Positions 1 through 8,330 of a stretch of DNA of 24,072 bases are shown one piece after another; positions within the stretch are counted from its first letter, which is position 1, and each line of letters starts with the position of its first letter. This stretch comes from a virus. The translations under genes and the position numbers were made by a program. Below the pieces are notes generated by a model. It made no database searches. It saw nothing but the letters and a program-made list of their open reading frames with translations, and had not been told where the DNA came from. Location of the stretch: positions 1-24,072 of IMG/VR virus record IMGVR_UViG_3300044618_001302. One strand, written 5' to 3'.

Positions 1-2622
1 AAGGGCTATCAGAAGCTCACAGTGCCTATCACTTTGGATACGGCACAGCCTCTGTATGCCCGCCCGCTACTACCCCAGCAGGGTGCTCAAAAAAAGCTCG
101 TATACAGCGTTCTAGACGGTTCTGGAGCCCGTTATGACGAGAAGATGGCTGCACAAGGTGTGGTGCTGTATGAGTTGCGCACCCCTATTTCTGTAGGGGG
201 CAAGCGATATAAGACCATTGCTGCCCCCGCTTCTTCCGCCAAGGCGGAACCCATCACTACGGTAATTCCCTTCCGAGAAGGGGAGTTCAAGCGAATCTAC
301 AGCGATCAATATTTTGTTAAATATAAAAGTGCTGACACTGTAGATGGGGAGGTGCAAGATGTGTTGCATACTCACCGCACAGCTTACAACCGTAAGGAAG
401 GGGAAGAGTATGCCGCTTTGTTTAACTCTCTTACCAAGCTACACAGCACTGGTAAGCTCACTATTTCTGATGCTGCTAAAATGCAGCCCTATGGTTGGAA
501 ACCTCAAGAGTTTATTGATGCTCTTAATGAAGGGAAGTTTGGTGTAGACCCTAAAATGGAAGTGGTGTTTAACCGCACCGATGATGACTATGTAGATAGT
601 TTCCTATCCACTCGCCAAGGAGAATTCTACAGCGAGAGGAACGACCGCATTGTCAATGTGAATGGAGAGGATGTGCCAAACACCCTATCTCCATTGGATT
701 CCCTTGCCGCAGAAATTGGCAACACTGCATTCATGGTGCCACTAACAGAGTGGCGGGATGTAGCTGTCTACCGTTGGTTTAACACCGTACAAGATGTGCT
801 TCCCACTGCTGCTAAGAATATGTCCCCTGAAGATGCATATGAATATATGCGCCGCGAGAAGGGGGCCTACACTGGCAACGACCAAATGAAGTTGTTTGCA
901 CAGCGCCATCAAGAGTATGTAGCACATGAGTTGAATGCCACTACCCGTGATGAAATGGTGTGGGAGGGCAGTATGCGTGCCCTCATTGAGAAGGTGGAAG
1001 GGAAGTTTGACAATAAGATGATGGCTAAAACAGGCGCTGCACTACGCAATGCTGACCCAGCCACCTTTGCCCGTACCTTGACATTCCATGCGTTTCTAGG
1101 GGGCTTTAACCCTGTACAGCTATTTGTACAAGGTCTTAACGCTTTTAATGCATTTGCCATTTCACCAGTGCATGGTATGGTGGGAGTAAAGCAAGCCACT
1201 TCATTACGCCTTGCTCTAATGAGTGACAATCCGGAGGTGTGGAAACACATTGCCGGATTAGAGAAGTTGTCAACACTAGGCCTCACTGACGCGGAAGAGT
1301 TCGCAGATACGGTGAAGGCTATCCGGCGCAGTGGTTTGCTAGACTCCATTAACTCGACCTCACTCTATGGTGCTGAGACTGGTAAGTATGGCCTGTTTAA
1401 TAAGGTTTCTCGTAGGGCGGGTGAAGTTAGTGCATTTAACTTCAATCGAGGTGAAGAGTTTAGTCGCATTGTCTCTTTTGTCATTGCAAAGAGAGAATGG
1501 CAAGCGGCTAATCCGAGGGGCAATTGGAAAGGTGATGCTGCTTTGAATGCCATTCTAGAGCGGCAGGATGACTTGACACAGAATATGACGAGGGCTAACC
1601 AAGCCAAATGGCAAACTGGGGCCATGTCCATTCCCACTCAGTTTATGCAATATCAGGTTAAAATTGCCCTAAACCTTGCTGCTTCTCTGAGTGGTAATCC
1701 ACGGGCATTTAGTAAGAAAGAAGCCTTGCAGCTTCTAGTGGGCCATGCCATAGGATGGGGCACCGCTGGTGCTGGTTTGTGGATTGGTTTGGACGAAGTG
1801 TTTGGCAAGCAAACAGAAGAGTGGACACCTGAACAACGTCTCTATCTGAACCAAGGATTGTTTGCTGGCATCCTGAACACAGCTACTCAAGCTGTGACAG
1901 GGGAAGAAATGATGCTGGCACTTGGTACTCGCTTTAACTCGTTTGGCTATTGGTTTGACGCTGCTTTCGCGGTGGGGGATGCATTTACAGGGGGTGACCC
2001 CATTGATGCCTTAAAGTTACTTACAGGGGCCCCTGGCGGTGCTATTAGTAGGATGTATGGCAACACCAAGTTTGCCGTTGATGTTCTAACTGCCAATGGC
2101 ACAGACATTACTGGCTCTCAACTCACTGAAGCTGCCCGACACTTCTTCACTGGTACTTTCTCCTCACTAAGCAATGTAGAGAGAGCCTACCTTGCCAAGA
2201 ACTTCGGGGGGTACATTCAGAGTAAGGCAGGCGATCCACTCTACTATGCTAATGAAAATGAAATTGCTGCGCTGTTTGTGGGCATCCCCCCTGTAACAAG
2301 TGCCGACTATGAGAAGGCACTACTCTATCAAAAGGATAGAACCAGGATGGGTAAGAACCTAGCCCGCGAGAGTGGGCGCCTTGTCACCAGGGCTCTAGCA
2401 GCCCAAAAAGAAGGGGATACAGAAGCTGCTGAAATGTACCGTAGAATGTACATTGCTTTGGTTAGAAGTTATGAACAAGATCCACAACTAGCAGAAATTG
2501 TGCGTAAGGAATTTTATGCAGGGTGGAAAGATAGCAAACACCGTGAACTTGCTACACAAATTTTCACAGATGAAAACCCTGAAAAACCCTTCCTAGTAAA
2601 ACCTTTTGGAGAAGCTAAGTAA
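1..2622 (+). CDS. Giant internal virion protein, C-terminal part (5' end outside window)
   Basis: The frame is open from base 1 with no upstream stop. The GTG at 22 has no ribosome binding site and is probably an internal Val codon, so this is the C-terminal ~873 residues of a longer protein. It has no enzymatic motif I recognise. The region around 1570-1790 contains a pattern (NMTRANQAKWQ, then IPTQFMQYQ, then a Gly/Ala/Trp-rich hydrophobic stretch) that I associate with the C-terminal parts of large podovirus internal or ejection proteins such as T7 gp16-like proteins. The rest looks largely helical. It ends TAATG, overlapping the next virion gene by one base, and sits directly upstream of another large helical protein and the lysis genes, as late ejection proteins often do. 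The assignment to virion or ejection protein is inference from size, position and that pattern. Confidence 0.7.
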   Translation, partial: KGYQKLTVPITLDTAQPLYARPLLPQQGAQKKLVYSVLDGSGARYDEKMAAQGVVLYELRTPISVGGKRYKTIAAPASSAKAEPITTVIPFREGEFKRIYSDQYFVKYKSADTVDGEVQDVLHTHRTAYNRKEGEEYAALFNSLTKLHSTGKLTISDAAKMQPYGWKPQEFIDALNEGKFGVDPKMEVVFNRTDDDYVDSFLSTRQGEFYSERNDRIVNVNGEDVPNTLSPLDSLAAEIGNTAFMVPLTEWRDVAVYRWFNTVQDVLPTAAKNMSPEDAYEYMRREKGAYTGNDQMKLFAQRHQEYVAHELNATTRDEMVWEGSMRALIEKVEGKFDNKMMAKTGAALRNADPATFARTLTFHAFLGGFNPVQLFVQGLNAFNAFAISPVHGMVGVKQATSLRLALMSDNPEVWKHIAGLEKLSTLGLTDAEEFADTVKAIRRSGLLDSINSTSLYGAETGKYGLFNKVSRRAGEVSAFNFNRGEEFSRIVSFVIAKREWQAANPRGNWKGDAALNAILERQDDLTQNMTRANQAKWQTGAMSIPTQFMQYQVKIALNLAASLSGNPRAFSKKEALQLLVGHAIGWGTAGAGLWIGLDEVFGKQTEEWTPEQRLYLNQGLFAGILNTATQAVTGEEMMLALGTRFNSFGYWFDAAFAVGDAFTGGDPIDALKLLTGAPGGAISRMYGNTKFAVDVLTANGTDITGSQLTEAARHFFTGTFSSLSNVERAYLAKNFGGYIQSKAGDPLYYANENEIAALFVGIPPVTSADYEKALLYQKDRTRMGKNLARESGRLVTRALAAQKEGDTEAAEMYRRMYIALVRSYEQDPQLAEIVRKEFYAGWKDSKHRELATQIFTDENPEKPFLVKPFGEAK

Positions 2623-4982
2623 TGGCAACTAAATTCCAGGCCGACATTACACAACCCATGCAACCCTCGGCTGCTGACCCCTCTGCCCTTTCACGGCAAG
2701 AGCAGCTTAAAGCGTCTATGTTTGGGACAGTGGGCAGCTTAGTGACTCAGGGATTTGAGTTGTATAAGGATGCCTCTCTAGCCTCCATTGAGGAACAAGC
2801 TGCCGCACTTCCACGAGAGGCACTAGAGAGGGCACGAGCAGCTAGTGATGCCAAGCAGCAGCTAGTAAAAGTTGAGCAGGGAATGCAGCAGGAGTTGTCC
2901 TTTGTAGGGCCACCAACAACTGAAGAAGATGCTGCGATACGCAGCCGCATTGGTGGCTATGTAGAACAGGCGGAAAGGCTCAAGAGGGCAGCAGAAGGGG
3001 GTATGTCTCCGTCTGAATACACCATGCGGGTGCAGTCGCTAACACGGACGGCATTGGCTAAGTTTCCAGGGTTAAGCCGCGAGATTCGGCAAATGATTGG
3101 TGCAGCTACTGGGATGCCTTATGCCGATGACACGGCAGCTATGTGGTATGTGCGCAGCATGTTTGAACAGAAGCCAGAGCCTAAAGAGGGCTCTCCTGAG
3201 TTTGTTAAAAATGAAATTGAAACCATTGCCAAATACAATGGTATGTCACCAGTTGACATTAACTCACTACGCACAGCAAATCCTGCGGAATACCAACTCC
3301 TTAAGAATAAGGCGTTTGATGTGGTGTCTGTGCGACAAGCTACAGAGAATGCCAAGGTGCAAATTGATGCCCTCTATCAACAAGGTGGAGAGTCTGCCGG
3401 TAAGGCGGTGCAACTCCTTGCCAACTCTGCTGGCGCTAGGGCTGCTGTTGATATGGCTAAATGGCAAGCTGCCAATGCAGGAGTTATGGATCGCATTGCA
3501 CAAAGTGTAGCAAAAGGGGAATTGGGTGTAGCTGGTCGAAACGAAGCAGAGCTACAAATCTTGCAGGGGCAAGCCACTGCCATTATTAGCAAGTCTTATA
3601 GAGAAGCTGAGAGTGACTTGTTAAACCGCCTCACGGCAGGTACGATGGACCAAGCCACCTATGATGCACAGAAGAAAATCATTGCAGAGCACAAGACCCG
3701 TGCTCTAGGAATGTTTGATGGGAACAATCTTCTAGGCACTGCTACCGTCTTGTCTAAGTTCCGTGACAAAACCATCACCGAACAGACAAAGCAAATGGAA
3801 GTGCTCACCAGTGCTTTTGGTGTTTTTGGCGACGCTAAGGTGGCACAACGCTTCTTTGGTACCACTCCGGATAGTATGGAGCGCCGTAATATTAAGGACC
3901 AGAGCCCGGAGTTGTACAACTTACTTACCGCATATGAGGAGAGCTATAAGGGGGCATTTGGGACTGCCAACAATTTACTAGGTGCTGCGCCCATGCTAGA
4001 AGTGGGTAAGGTGCTGCGTGATGCGGTAGCCACTCCAAACGCTACACCGCCCATTGCAATGTCTCCCGGTGTCACCCCTAACGTAGCCAAAGCTGCCCTA
4101 CAGGCAGTGAAGGAGGAGGGTCAATCAGTGTGGGATAAGCTGCGCAAAGATCCTAACACCACATTGAAGACACCAGAAATTAACACCCTATCCACCATGC
4201 TTAACAATGGAGTGGAATATAATCAACCCATCATGGCAATTCGCCAAGGTGTTGCCGATGAAGCTGCCCTGTTCTTGAAGCTCCCTGAAATGGAGCGTAG
4301 TAAGGTTAAGGCCAGTGTATCAGCCACTCTAGAAGATAACAGTAGGAAAGTGGTGCGACGCACCAAAGACATTGAAACTATATTTGGAGCAAAGTTGGAA
4401 ATCGGCGTGCGTAGTGACGGCACCATTGGCGTTATTCCCCCGATGCACCTACTACGATCAACCCTACTAACCCCCACTTACGCAGCACGCAGTAGTGAGT
4501 TGTTTGGTATGTTTAATAAGTATGAGGTGATGAAGGGTAGGGATGTAATACCCGGCAAAGAGGAGGAGCTAAAAGCCTATGTCCGCGCTGCTGAAGAGTG
4601 GGAAAAGATGGAAGCCAACCGAGTGAACAACATGGTGCTAAGTCGTGCCATTACTAATAATGAGGACACACGGAATGTGGGTAAAGATATTGCTGGCCGT
4701 CTCAATAGTGGTCAACCTCTACCTAGCTTTTTTTCAATGGCCCCCGCTGCGGTAGCATTACCGGAGGTAACAGGGGGTTCCAGACCTATGCCTACAATTG
4801 GGCCTGTCCGCACTGAGAAGGCAGCCCTTAGTGCCATGCAAGTTGGCCTACAGGATTTAGCCGATCACATTGAGCAGCTAGAGCGTTCGCTAAAAGATGC
4901 CATTCCAGGAAGTGACTTGCATAAGAGATTGTCTAGTGACATTGCCATGGCTAAAAAGGAACTAGCAAGAGGAGGTCAGTGA
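2622..4982 (+). CDS. Large helical internal virion protein (786 aa)
   Basis: The ATG overlaps the stop of the upstream gene (TAATG). The protein is rich in Ala, Glu, Gln, Lys and Met, with long predicted helices, no signal peptide and no clear catalytic motif. Residues ~60-130 and the last ~50 residues (LQDLADHIEQLERSLKDA region) look like coiled coil. A low-complexity Pro/Ala stretch near residues 710-740 separates the C-terminal helix. Size, helical composition and position between another huge structural protein and the endolysin suggest an internal core or ejection protein, comparable in role to T7 gp15/gp16-type proteins. I cannot name a family. Its TGA overlaps the endolysin ATG (TGATG), so the late genes are translationally coupled. 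Confidence 0.7.
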   Translation: MATKFQADITQPMQPSAADPSALSRQEQLKASMFGTVGSLVTQGFELYKDASLASIEEQAAALPREALERARAASDAKQQLVKVEQGMQQELSFVGPPTTEEDAAIRSRIGGYVEQAERLKRAAEGGMSPSEYTMRVQSLTRTALAKFPGLSREIRQMIGAATGMPYADDTAAMWYVRSMFEQKPEPKEGSPEFVKNEIETIAKYNGMSPVDINSLRTANPAEYQLLKNKAFDVVSVRQATENAKVQIDALYQQGGESAGKAVQLLANSAGARAAVDMAKWQAANAGVMDRIAQSVAKGELGVAGRNEAELQILQGQATAIISKSYREAESDLLNRLTAGTMDQATYDAQKKIIAEHKTRALGMFDGNNLLGTATVLSKFRDKTITEQTKQMEVLTSAFGVFGDAKVAQRFFGTTPDSMERRNIKDQSPELYNLLTAYEESYKGAFGTANNLLGAAPMLEVGKVLRDAVATPNATPPIAMSPGVTPNVAKAALQAVKEEGQSVWDKLRKDPNTTLKTPEINTLSTMLNNGVEYNQPIMAIRQGVADEAALFLKLPEMERSKVKASVSATLEDNSRKVVRRTKDIETIFGAKLEIGVRSDGTIGVIPPMHLLRSTLLTPTYAARSSELFGMFNKYEVMKGRDVIPGKEEELKAYVRAAEEWEKMEANRVNNMVLSRAITNNEDTRNVGKDIAGRLNSGQPLPSFFSMAPAAVALPEVTGGSRPMPTIGPVRTEKAALSAMQVGLQDLADHIEQLERSLKDAIPGSDLHKRLSSDIAMAKKELARGGQ

Positions 4983-5362
4983 TGTTTAGATTTGGCACTA
5001 GGAGTCTTAGCAGGTTGCAAGGGGTACACCCTGACCTTGTGCGGGTAATGGAGAAAGCCATTACTAATAGCCCACACGACTTCTCCATTACAGAGGGCTT
5101 GCGTACACCTGAGAGGCAACGTGAGTTGGTATCTCAAGGAGCTAGTCGTACCCTTATGAGTAGACACCTTACAGGGCACGCTGTAGACATTGCCATCATT
5201 AAGGATGGTAAAGCTGTGTGGGATTTCCCCCTCTACCAAGAGGTGGCAGAGCACATTGAAAAGGTGGCTGTAGAGGAGGGGGGTTCCATTGTATGGGGAG
5301 GTCGGTGGCGTGGGTTACGCGATGGCGTTCATTTTGAATTGAACAGGAAAGTGTATGCCTAA
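4982..5362 (+). CDS. M15-family peptidoglycan peptidase (endolysin)
   Basis: 126 residues. Motifs of the M15 / VanY-like zinc peptidases are clear: a SITEGLRT-type strand (35-42), SRHLTGHAVDIA (60-71) giving the SxHxxGxAxD zinc motif with His62 and Asp69, and DGVHFEL (114-120) giving the catalytic Asp and third zinc ligand His117. Relatives are L-alanyl-D-glutamate peptidases such as the T5 endolysin; it would cut the stem peptide of peptidoglycan at lysis. No signal peptide or cell-wall-binding domain is present, as usual for small single-domain Gram-negative phage endolysins, so a holin must release it. The ATG at 4982 follows GAGGAGG at good spacing and is preferred over the GTG at 4979. 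It overlaps the following gene by 8 nt. Confidence 0.9.
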   Translation: MFRFGTRSLSRLQGVHPDLVRVMEKAITNSPHDFSITEGLRTPERQRELVSQGASRTLMSRHLTGHAVDIAIIKDGKAVWDFPLYQEVAEHIEKVAVEEGGSIVWGGRWRGLRDGVHFELNRKVYA

Positions 5363-5594
5363 GAAAAGCGTATCACTCCGCAAGGAGCATAAGAATCCTG
5401 AAGGGGGTCTTTCTGCCAAAGGCAGGGCCTATTACAACAGTAAGACAGGGAGTAACCTGAAGGCTCCTCAACCTGAAGGCGGGCCTAGGAAGCGCTCATT
5501 CTGCGCTAGGATGTCTGCTGTCAAGGGGCCTATGAAAGATGAGAAGGGTAGGCCAACACGTAAGGCATTGGCCCTTAAGAAATGGAAATGTTAA
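5355..5594 (+). CDS. Small basic phage protein of the lysis cassette (79 aa)
   Basis: A Lys/Arg/Gly-rich 79-residue protein. It carries the pattern NPEGGLSAKGRAYYN then TGSNLKAP then RKRSFCARM and a GRPTRKALALKKW tail, which I recognise as a recurrent small phage protein type (I believe DUF6321-like) found beside lysis or packaging genes; the function is unknown. The ATG is preceded by AGGAAA and lies 8 nt inside the end of the endolysin gene. The strong positive charge could suit nucleic acid or membrane contact, but that is only inference. The next gene starts two bases after its stop. Confidence 0.75.
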   Translation: MPKKSVSLRKEHKNPEGGLSAKGRAYYNSKTGSNLKAPQPEGGPRKRSFCARMSAVKGPMKDEKGRPTRKALALKKWKC

Positions 5595-5595
5595 T

Positions 5596-6033
5596 ATGAG
5601 TTTCTTTGGAAAACTATTTGGTACAGATGCAGCGGTAACATCCACCATCAACGCTGTGAAGGATGGTTTAGATGCGCTGGTGTACACAGACGAGGAGAAG
5701 GCTGCCGAAGCCTCTAAGGAGCGGGCTGCTGCCCGTGGCATGCTTGTTGAGTGGATGCAAGCCACTCAGGGGCAGAACCTTGCTAGGCGCCTTATCTCAC
5801 TAGCCATCACTGGCGTGTGGCTCTTGCAGTATGTCGTTGCGACTGCTGCATCGTCTTTGGCTGTCTTCTGGACTAGCCAAGCTGCCAACCTAACCAAGCT
5901 GGCAGAGATACAAATTAAAACGGCCGATCAAATGAACGGTCCTGTCATGCTCATCCTAGCCTTCTACTTTGCAGCCCCCCACATGGGGGACTTTGCACAA
6001 GCCATTATAGGGAAGTTTCAGAAGAAGGTGTAG
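5596..6033 (+). CDS. Holin (two predicted membrane segments)
   Basis: 145 residues from the ATG at 5596. The N-terminal half is amphipathic (FFGKLFG, then a Lys/Glu/Ala-rich helix to ~residue 58). A long hydrophobic segment follows at ~66-92, which could be one long or two short membrane passes, then another at ~115-130, and a basic tail (GKFQKKV). This layout, with a QGQNLARR-type lead-in before the first membrane segment, resembles the phage '3TM' holin family. It would form inner-membrane lesions that let the endolysin two genes upstream reach peptidoglycan. Its ribosome binding site is weak (GGAAATG), consistent with tight control of lysis timing, though that is inference. It is the last rightward gene and is followed by a terminator hairpin. 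Confidence 0.8.
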   Translation: MSFFGKLFGTDAAVTSTINAVKDGLDALVYTDEEKAAEASKERAAARGMLVEWMQATQGQNLARRLISLAITGVWLLQYVVATAASSLAVFWTSQAANLTKLAEIQIKTADQMNGPVMLILAFYFAAPHMGDFAQAIIGKFQKKV

Positions 6034-6054
6034 GGGATAGGCACAAGAATGAAG

Positions 6055-6076
6055 AAGGGGGCTCTAGGCCCCCTTT
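6055..6076. terminator. Bidirectional rho-independent terminator between convergent blocks
   Basis: Two A-T pairs, five G-C pairs and one C-G pair close a five-base loop (AAGGGGGC ... GCCCCCTT, loop TCTAG region). On the + strand it is followed by TTTGTTATTT, a good U-tract for the late transcript ending at 6033. On the - strand it is followed by a looser CTTCTTCATTCTT tract, so it may also stop the leftward transcript, whose last gene ends at 6082. Its place in the only gap between the converging blocks supports the call. Confidence 0.85.
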
Positions 6077-6081
6077 GTTAT

Positions 6082-6258
6082 TTAGATGTCTACCTCTTGC
6101 ACCTGAGACTTAGGCACCTCAAACCTCTTGTACGGCTTCAGCAGGGTGCATTCAATGCCCTCTCGTGCAACCTTGCGGGCATGCTCCAATACTTGCTTCT
6201 CATTGTCGTACTCATAATAGGTGGTACGAAAGTCACCTTCAATCTTTAGTAGAAACAT
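6082..6258 (-). CDS. Small hypothetical protein (58 aa), last gene of the leftward block
   Basis: A 58-codon frame beginning MFLLKIEGDFRTTYYEYDN and ending SQVQEVDI. The ATG follows AAGGAAATT at proper spacing and abuts the TGA of the upstream gene. The sequence reads as a natural small protein: a short N-terminal strand pair, a central Lys/Glu/Ala helix (EKQVLEHARKVAREG) and a C-terminal strand. No domain recognised. It is the most promoter-distal gene of the leftward transcript. Confidence 0.65.
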   Translation of the reverse strand: MFLLKIEGDFRTTYYEYDNEKQVLEHARKVAREGIECTLLKPYKRFEVPKSQVQEVDI

Positions 6259-6456
6259 TCAAATTTCCTTTGCAATGTATGCGGTTAGTGCTTTGGCTAG
6301 TGCAGGGGCACTAGTGCTATCACACCGAATGCGATTCTTACCATCTGTGTAGAAGTATGTCATAGCAGGATTACTTTGCACTTCTAACACACTCTTTAGA
6401 ACAACGGCAGCATCAGCTTTGTTAAGCCTCACTACCACTCCTTGCCATTCAAACAT
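6259..6456 (-). CDS. Small hypothetical protein (65 aa)
   Basis: 65 residues, MFEWQGVVVRLNKADAAVV at the start and ALAKALTAYIAKEI at the end. It looks like an alpha/beta domain: a strand, an Ala/Val/Lys helix, a strand pair (TYFYTDGKNRIRC) and a C-terminal Ala-rich helix. The C-terminal helix (LAKALTAYIAKE) loosely resembles the end of the small paralogues at 21464-22161. The start overlaps the preceding gene by 8 nt. No function can be assigned. Confidence 0.65.
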   Translation of the reverse strand: MFEWQGVVVRLNKADAAVVLKSVLEVQSNPAMTYFYTDGKNRIRCDSTSAPALAKALTAYIAKEI

Positions 6457-6646
6457 TCTTCTTAATGGTGAGAGGAAAACACAACAGGATGTAGGAGAGG
6501 CTAGGGTGCGTACTACGCTTAAAATCCTGCCCAGTCATTTTGCGGAAATAGCTGCGTAGAAATGCCCGCATTTCGTCATAGCTGAAGAAGCGCAGAGTGC
6601 GCTTGCCACCGGGGAAACTACCATTCTTACGTGTCACAGTGTACAT
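6449..6646 (-). CDS. Small basic hypothetical protein (65 aa)
   Basis: I chose the ATG at 6646 (MYTVTRKNGSFPGGKRTLRF) because it follows GAAGGAAAGTTAAT; the frame also runs further upstream but without a ribosome binding site. The protein is basic, with a strand-rich N-terminus and a helix around FFSYDEMRAFLRSYFRKMTG. Lys and Arg content would allow nucleic acid binding, but no domain is recognised. It lies 1 nt downstream of the DUF3310 gene and overlaps the next gene by 8 nt. Confidence 0.65.
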   Translation of the reverse strand: MYTVTRKNGSFPGGKRTLRFFSYDEMRAFLRSYFRKMTGQDFKRSTHPSLSYILLCFPLTIKKNV

Positions 6647-6647
6647 A

Positions 6648-6875
6648 TTAACTTTCCTTCCTATACAAATTATCGTAGTGTTCAATGGTGTAAGAGAGGA
6701 AGTGTTGCAACTTTAGCAAATCCTCTTTACCATTCTTGTTGCGGTGGCGTAGCAAATACTTCAACATTGTTCCTTCAAAGTAGTCAAGGCCATTACTAGT
6801 AATGACTTGCCAGGGTTGAATAGAACACCTTTCGTAGTGGTCGCCACCCACTTGGCGACTAGCTTCTTGTCCCAT
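6648..6875 (-). CDS. DUF3310-family protein
   Basis: 75 residues. The pattern QVGGDHY (8-14), IQPWQVI, LDYFEGTMLKYLLRHRNKNGKEDLLKLQHFL matches the small phage family DUF3310 (often labelled SaV-like or 'nucleotide kinase' without proof). Family members occur widely in phage early regions beside nucleotide metabolism genes; the biochemical role is not established. The ATG overlaps the upstream stop (TAATG). The usual core GGDHY...I.P...I........EGN..KY..R...K is complete, so it is probably intact. Confidence 0.85.
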   Translation of the reverse strand: MGQEASRQVGGDHYERCSIQPWQVITSNGLDYFEGTMLKYLLRHRNKNGKEDLLKLQHFLSYTIEHYDNLYRKES

Positions 6876-7099
6876 TAGAATGTAATTTTAGTGTCGTGGT
6901 GCGCCTCAGGTACTGAGGTGGGGAAGAAACGCTTGCTTGCCTTAAGAACTGCGTCCCACTTTTCCCACCCTTCGTCCCCAGTGGATTGGTTATAGTCGAT
7001 GGAAGGAAACTGCTCTTCCAACTCCTCCTTGGTATATTCAATGGTGGCCCAATAGGTGTCCACACGACCATTCTTCTTTTGAACCTTCACTACTTTCAC
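6875..7099 (-). CDS. Hypothetical protein (74 aa, GTG start)
   Basis: It begins with GTG at 7099 (MKVVKVQKKNGRVDTYWATI) after AAGGATGCGCT, and overlaps the preceding stop as GTGA. The N-terminus looks like a beta hairpin and is followed by an acidic helix (TKEELEEQFP) and a Trp-rich centre (GDEGWEKWDAVLKASKRFF). No domain recognised. Tight coupling on both sides supports it being a real gene of the leftward transcript. Confidence 0.65.
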   Translation of the reverse strand: MKVVKVQKKNGRVDTYWATIEYTKEELEEQFPSIDYNQSTGDEGWEKWDAVLKASKRFFPTSVPEAHHDTKITF

Positions 7100-7278
7100 A
7101 GCGCATCCTTTCGTAGAAGCGTAGGCACTTTCTTACTGTTTTCCAAGTCTTTTGCATACTCTTCTAGGAGGGTAACAAACCCCTTCTCCATGAGAAGTTG
7201 CACTTCATAAGGGGTGACGTCAGTAATTACAAGGTCTGCACCACCGCCGTCACGCTCAATTAGAGATTGAATTTTCAA
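7096..7278 (-). CDS. Hypothetical protein (60 aa, probable TTG start)
   Basis: The frame has no ATG at its start. The best initiation site is TTG at 7278 (MKIQSLIERDGGGADLVITD), which follows GAGGAAACCC; an upstream TTG at 7308 lacks a ribosome binding site. The product is helical in its second half (PYEVQLLMEKGFVTLLEEYAKDL) with a basic tail. The stop overlaps the next gene's GTG by 4 nt. The function is unknown and the start is uncertain. Confidence 0.55.
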   Translation of the reverse strand: MKIQSLIERDGGGADLVITDVTPYEVQLLMEKGFVTLLEEYAKDLENSKKVPTLLRKDAL

Positions 7279-7298
7279 GGGTTTCCTCGCATTCTTGC

Positions 7299-7490
7299 CT
7301 AGTTCCAAATAAACCCAATGGGTTTGGGTTGGTTATTAGTAAGGGGCTTGCCATCCGCATCTACAATTTCCTCATAAATGTGCCTGTCCCCGCTAATAGC
7401 ATAAGCTGTGCCCATTGAGGGCACTTGCCCCATGTCATACCAATAGTCATCGCACTGGACAAACGCCCGATTCACAGTCAGTTGCGTCAT
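7299..7490 (-). CDS. Hypothetical protein (63 aa) overlapping the RNR 3' end
   Basis: The ATG at 7490 (MTQLTVNRAFVQCDDYWYDM) is preceded by CGGAGTCGAAG and lies 44 nt inside the end of the ribonucleotide reductase gene, in another frame. The product looks strand-rich with several aromatic residues (DDYWYDMGQVPSMGTAY) and ends KPIGFIWN. No domain recognised. Because the overlap covers the reductase C-terminal redox cysteines, the two genes constrain each other there. Its 3' end contains a small perfect hairpin (AAACCC-ATT-GGGTTT) inside coding sequence. Confidence 0.6.
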   Translation of the reverse strand: MTQLTVNRAFVQCDDYWYDMGQVPSMGTAYAISGDRHIYEEIVDADGKPLTNNQPKPIGFIWN

Positions 7491-8330
7491 CTTCGACTCC
7501 GAAAGAAATGCCTGTAATAAGGCGTGTACTTGTAACCATTTCGTCGTGCTTTTCCTTGCTAATCTCCTCAAACGGAGCTTGCTTAAATCCATGGTCACTG
7601 TGCAGCAGGAAAGACAAACTCTTATGTCCTGTTGCATAATGGGTTGTCAAATACTCCTTAATGGCAGGTAGTTCCTCCTTTTTGTAATAGATAGTGCAGC
7701 TAACACTGTTATCACTCCAATTTTGCTGCAACTCCCGCACTACTTCCAACTGCTGTATCGCTGACATTTCTTTAGCCACCACTGTGTTGGCTGGATAAGA
7801 AAACGGGAACTCAGCGACAACAGTAGAGTAGTCAGGGCTACCATCAAAGTTTTCTTGAAACGCAACATTATACCCATGCTCCTTAATGGTGTCAACAAGT
7901 GGGTGATTAGATGCTACTCTGATACGCCGAATCATGTGCTGTGCATAGCCGGGGTGGCACCCCGGAGTAACGCCAGGAAGAAGAGATAGCGTACCGCTAG
8001 GCTTGACGGTAGTCAGCTTGACCGACTTGGGCCAACCATGCTTTGCACTATATTCTTCGTCAAAGGTACGAAGCTCCTTATACACATCACCCAACCAACT
8101 CTTTTGCTCTTTTGTAGCTTGTAGATAGCCCGTGATACCAATACCCATACGCATATTCTTATGCACTACAGCTTCCGTTTCTTTTAGATGGCACGGTAGG
8201 GCTAGAGAGTGCTTGTTAATGCGGTAGAGAAGCTGTGCTACATCACTAAGCTCTGCCTTACTAGTAATGTTAGGCAGGAAAATCTCAGCGAGGCAGCAAG
8301 TCTCATAGGGCTCTAGGGATTGTTCAGCGC
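7447..8330 (-). CDS. nrdJ: Class II ribonucleotide reductase, exon 2 (C-terminal half)
   Basis: Exon 2 starts with GCGCTGAACAA, which joins the T at 9147 to restore NPCAEQ. It encodes residues 341 (part) to 634. Visible features are Cys352 (YETCC, eleven residues after the catalytic Cys341, the same spacing as C408-C419 in the Lactobacillus leichmannii enzyme), the TTVKPSGTLSLLPG substrate loop, a WSDNSVSCTI block and the C-terminal shuttle cysteines Cys626 and Cys631 (CESGVCPVR), closely paralleling CEGGACPIK of the L. leichmannii enzyme. An in-frame ATG at 8394 lies inside the intron and is not a genuine start. It overlaps the downstream 63-residue gene by 44 nt. Confidence 0.93.

Noticed and set aside
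22-24. GTG at 22 as the true start of the first large virion gene
   Set aside because: The frame is open to base 1 with no stop, the residues before it are protein-like, and there is no ribosome binding site; the gene most likely begins upstream of the window.
7299-7325. Hairpin AAACCC-ATT-GGGTTT as a terminator in the leftward block
   Set aside because: Only six pairs, it lies inside coding sequence and has no following U-tract.
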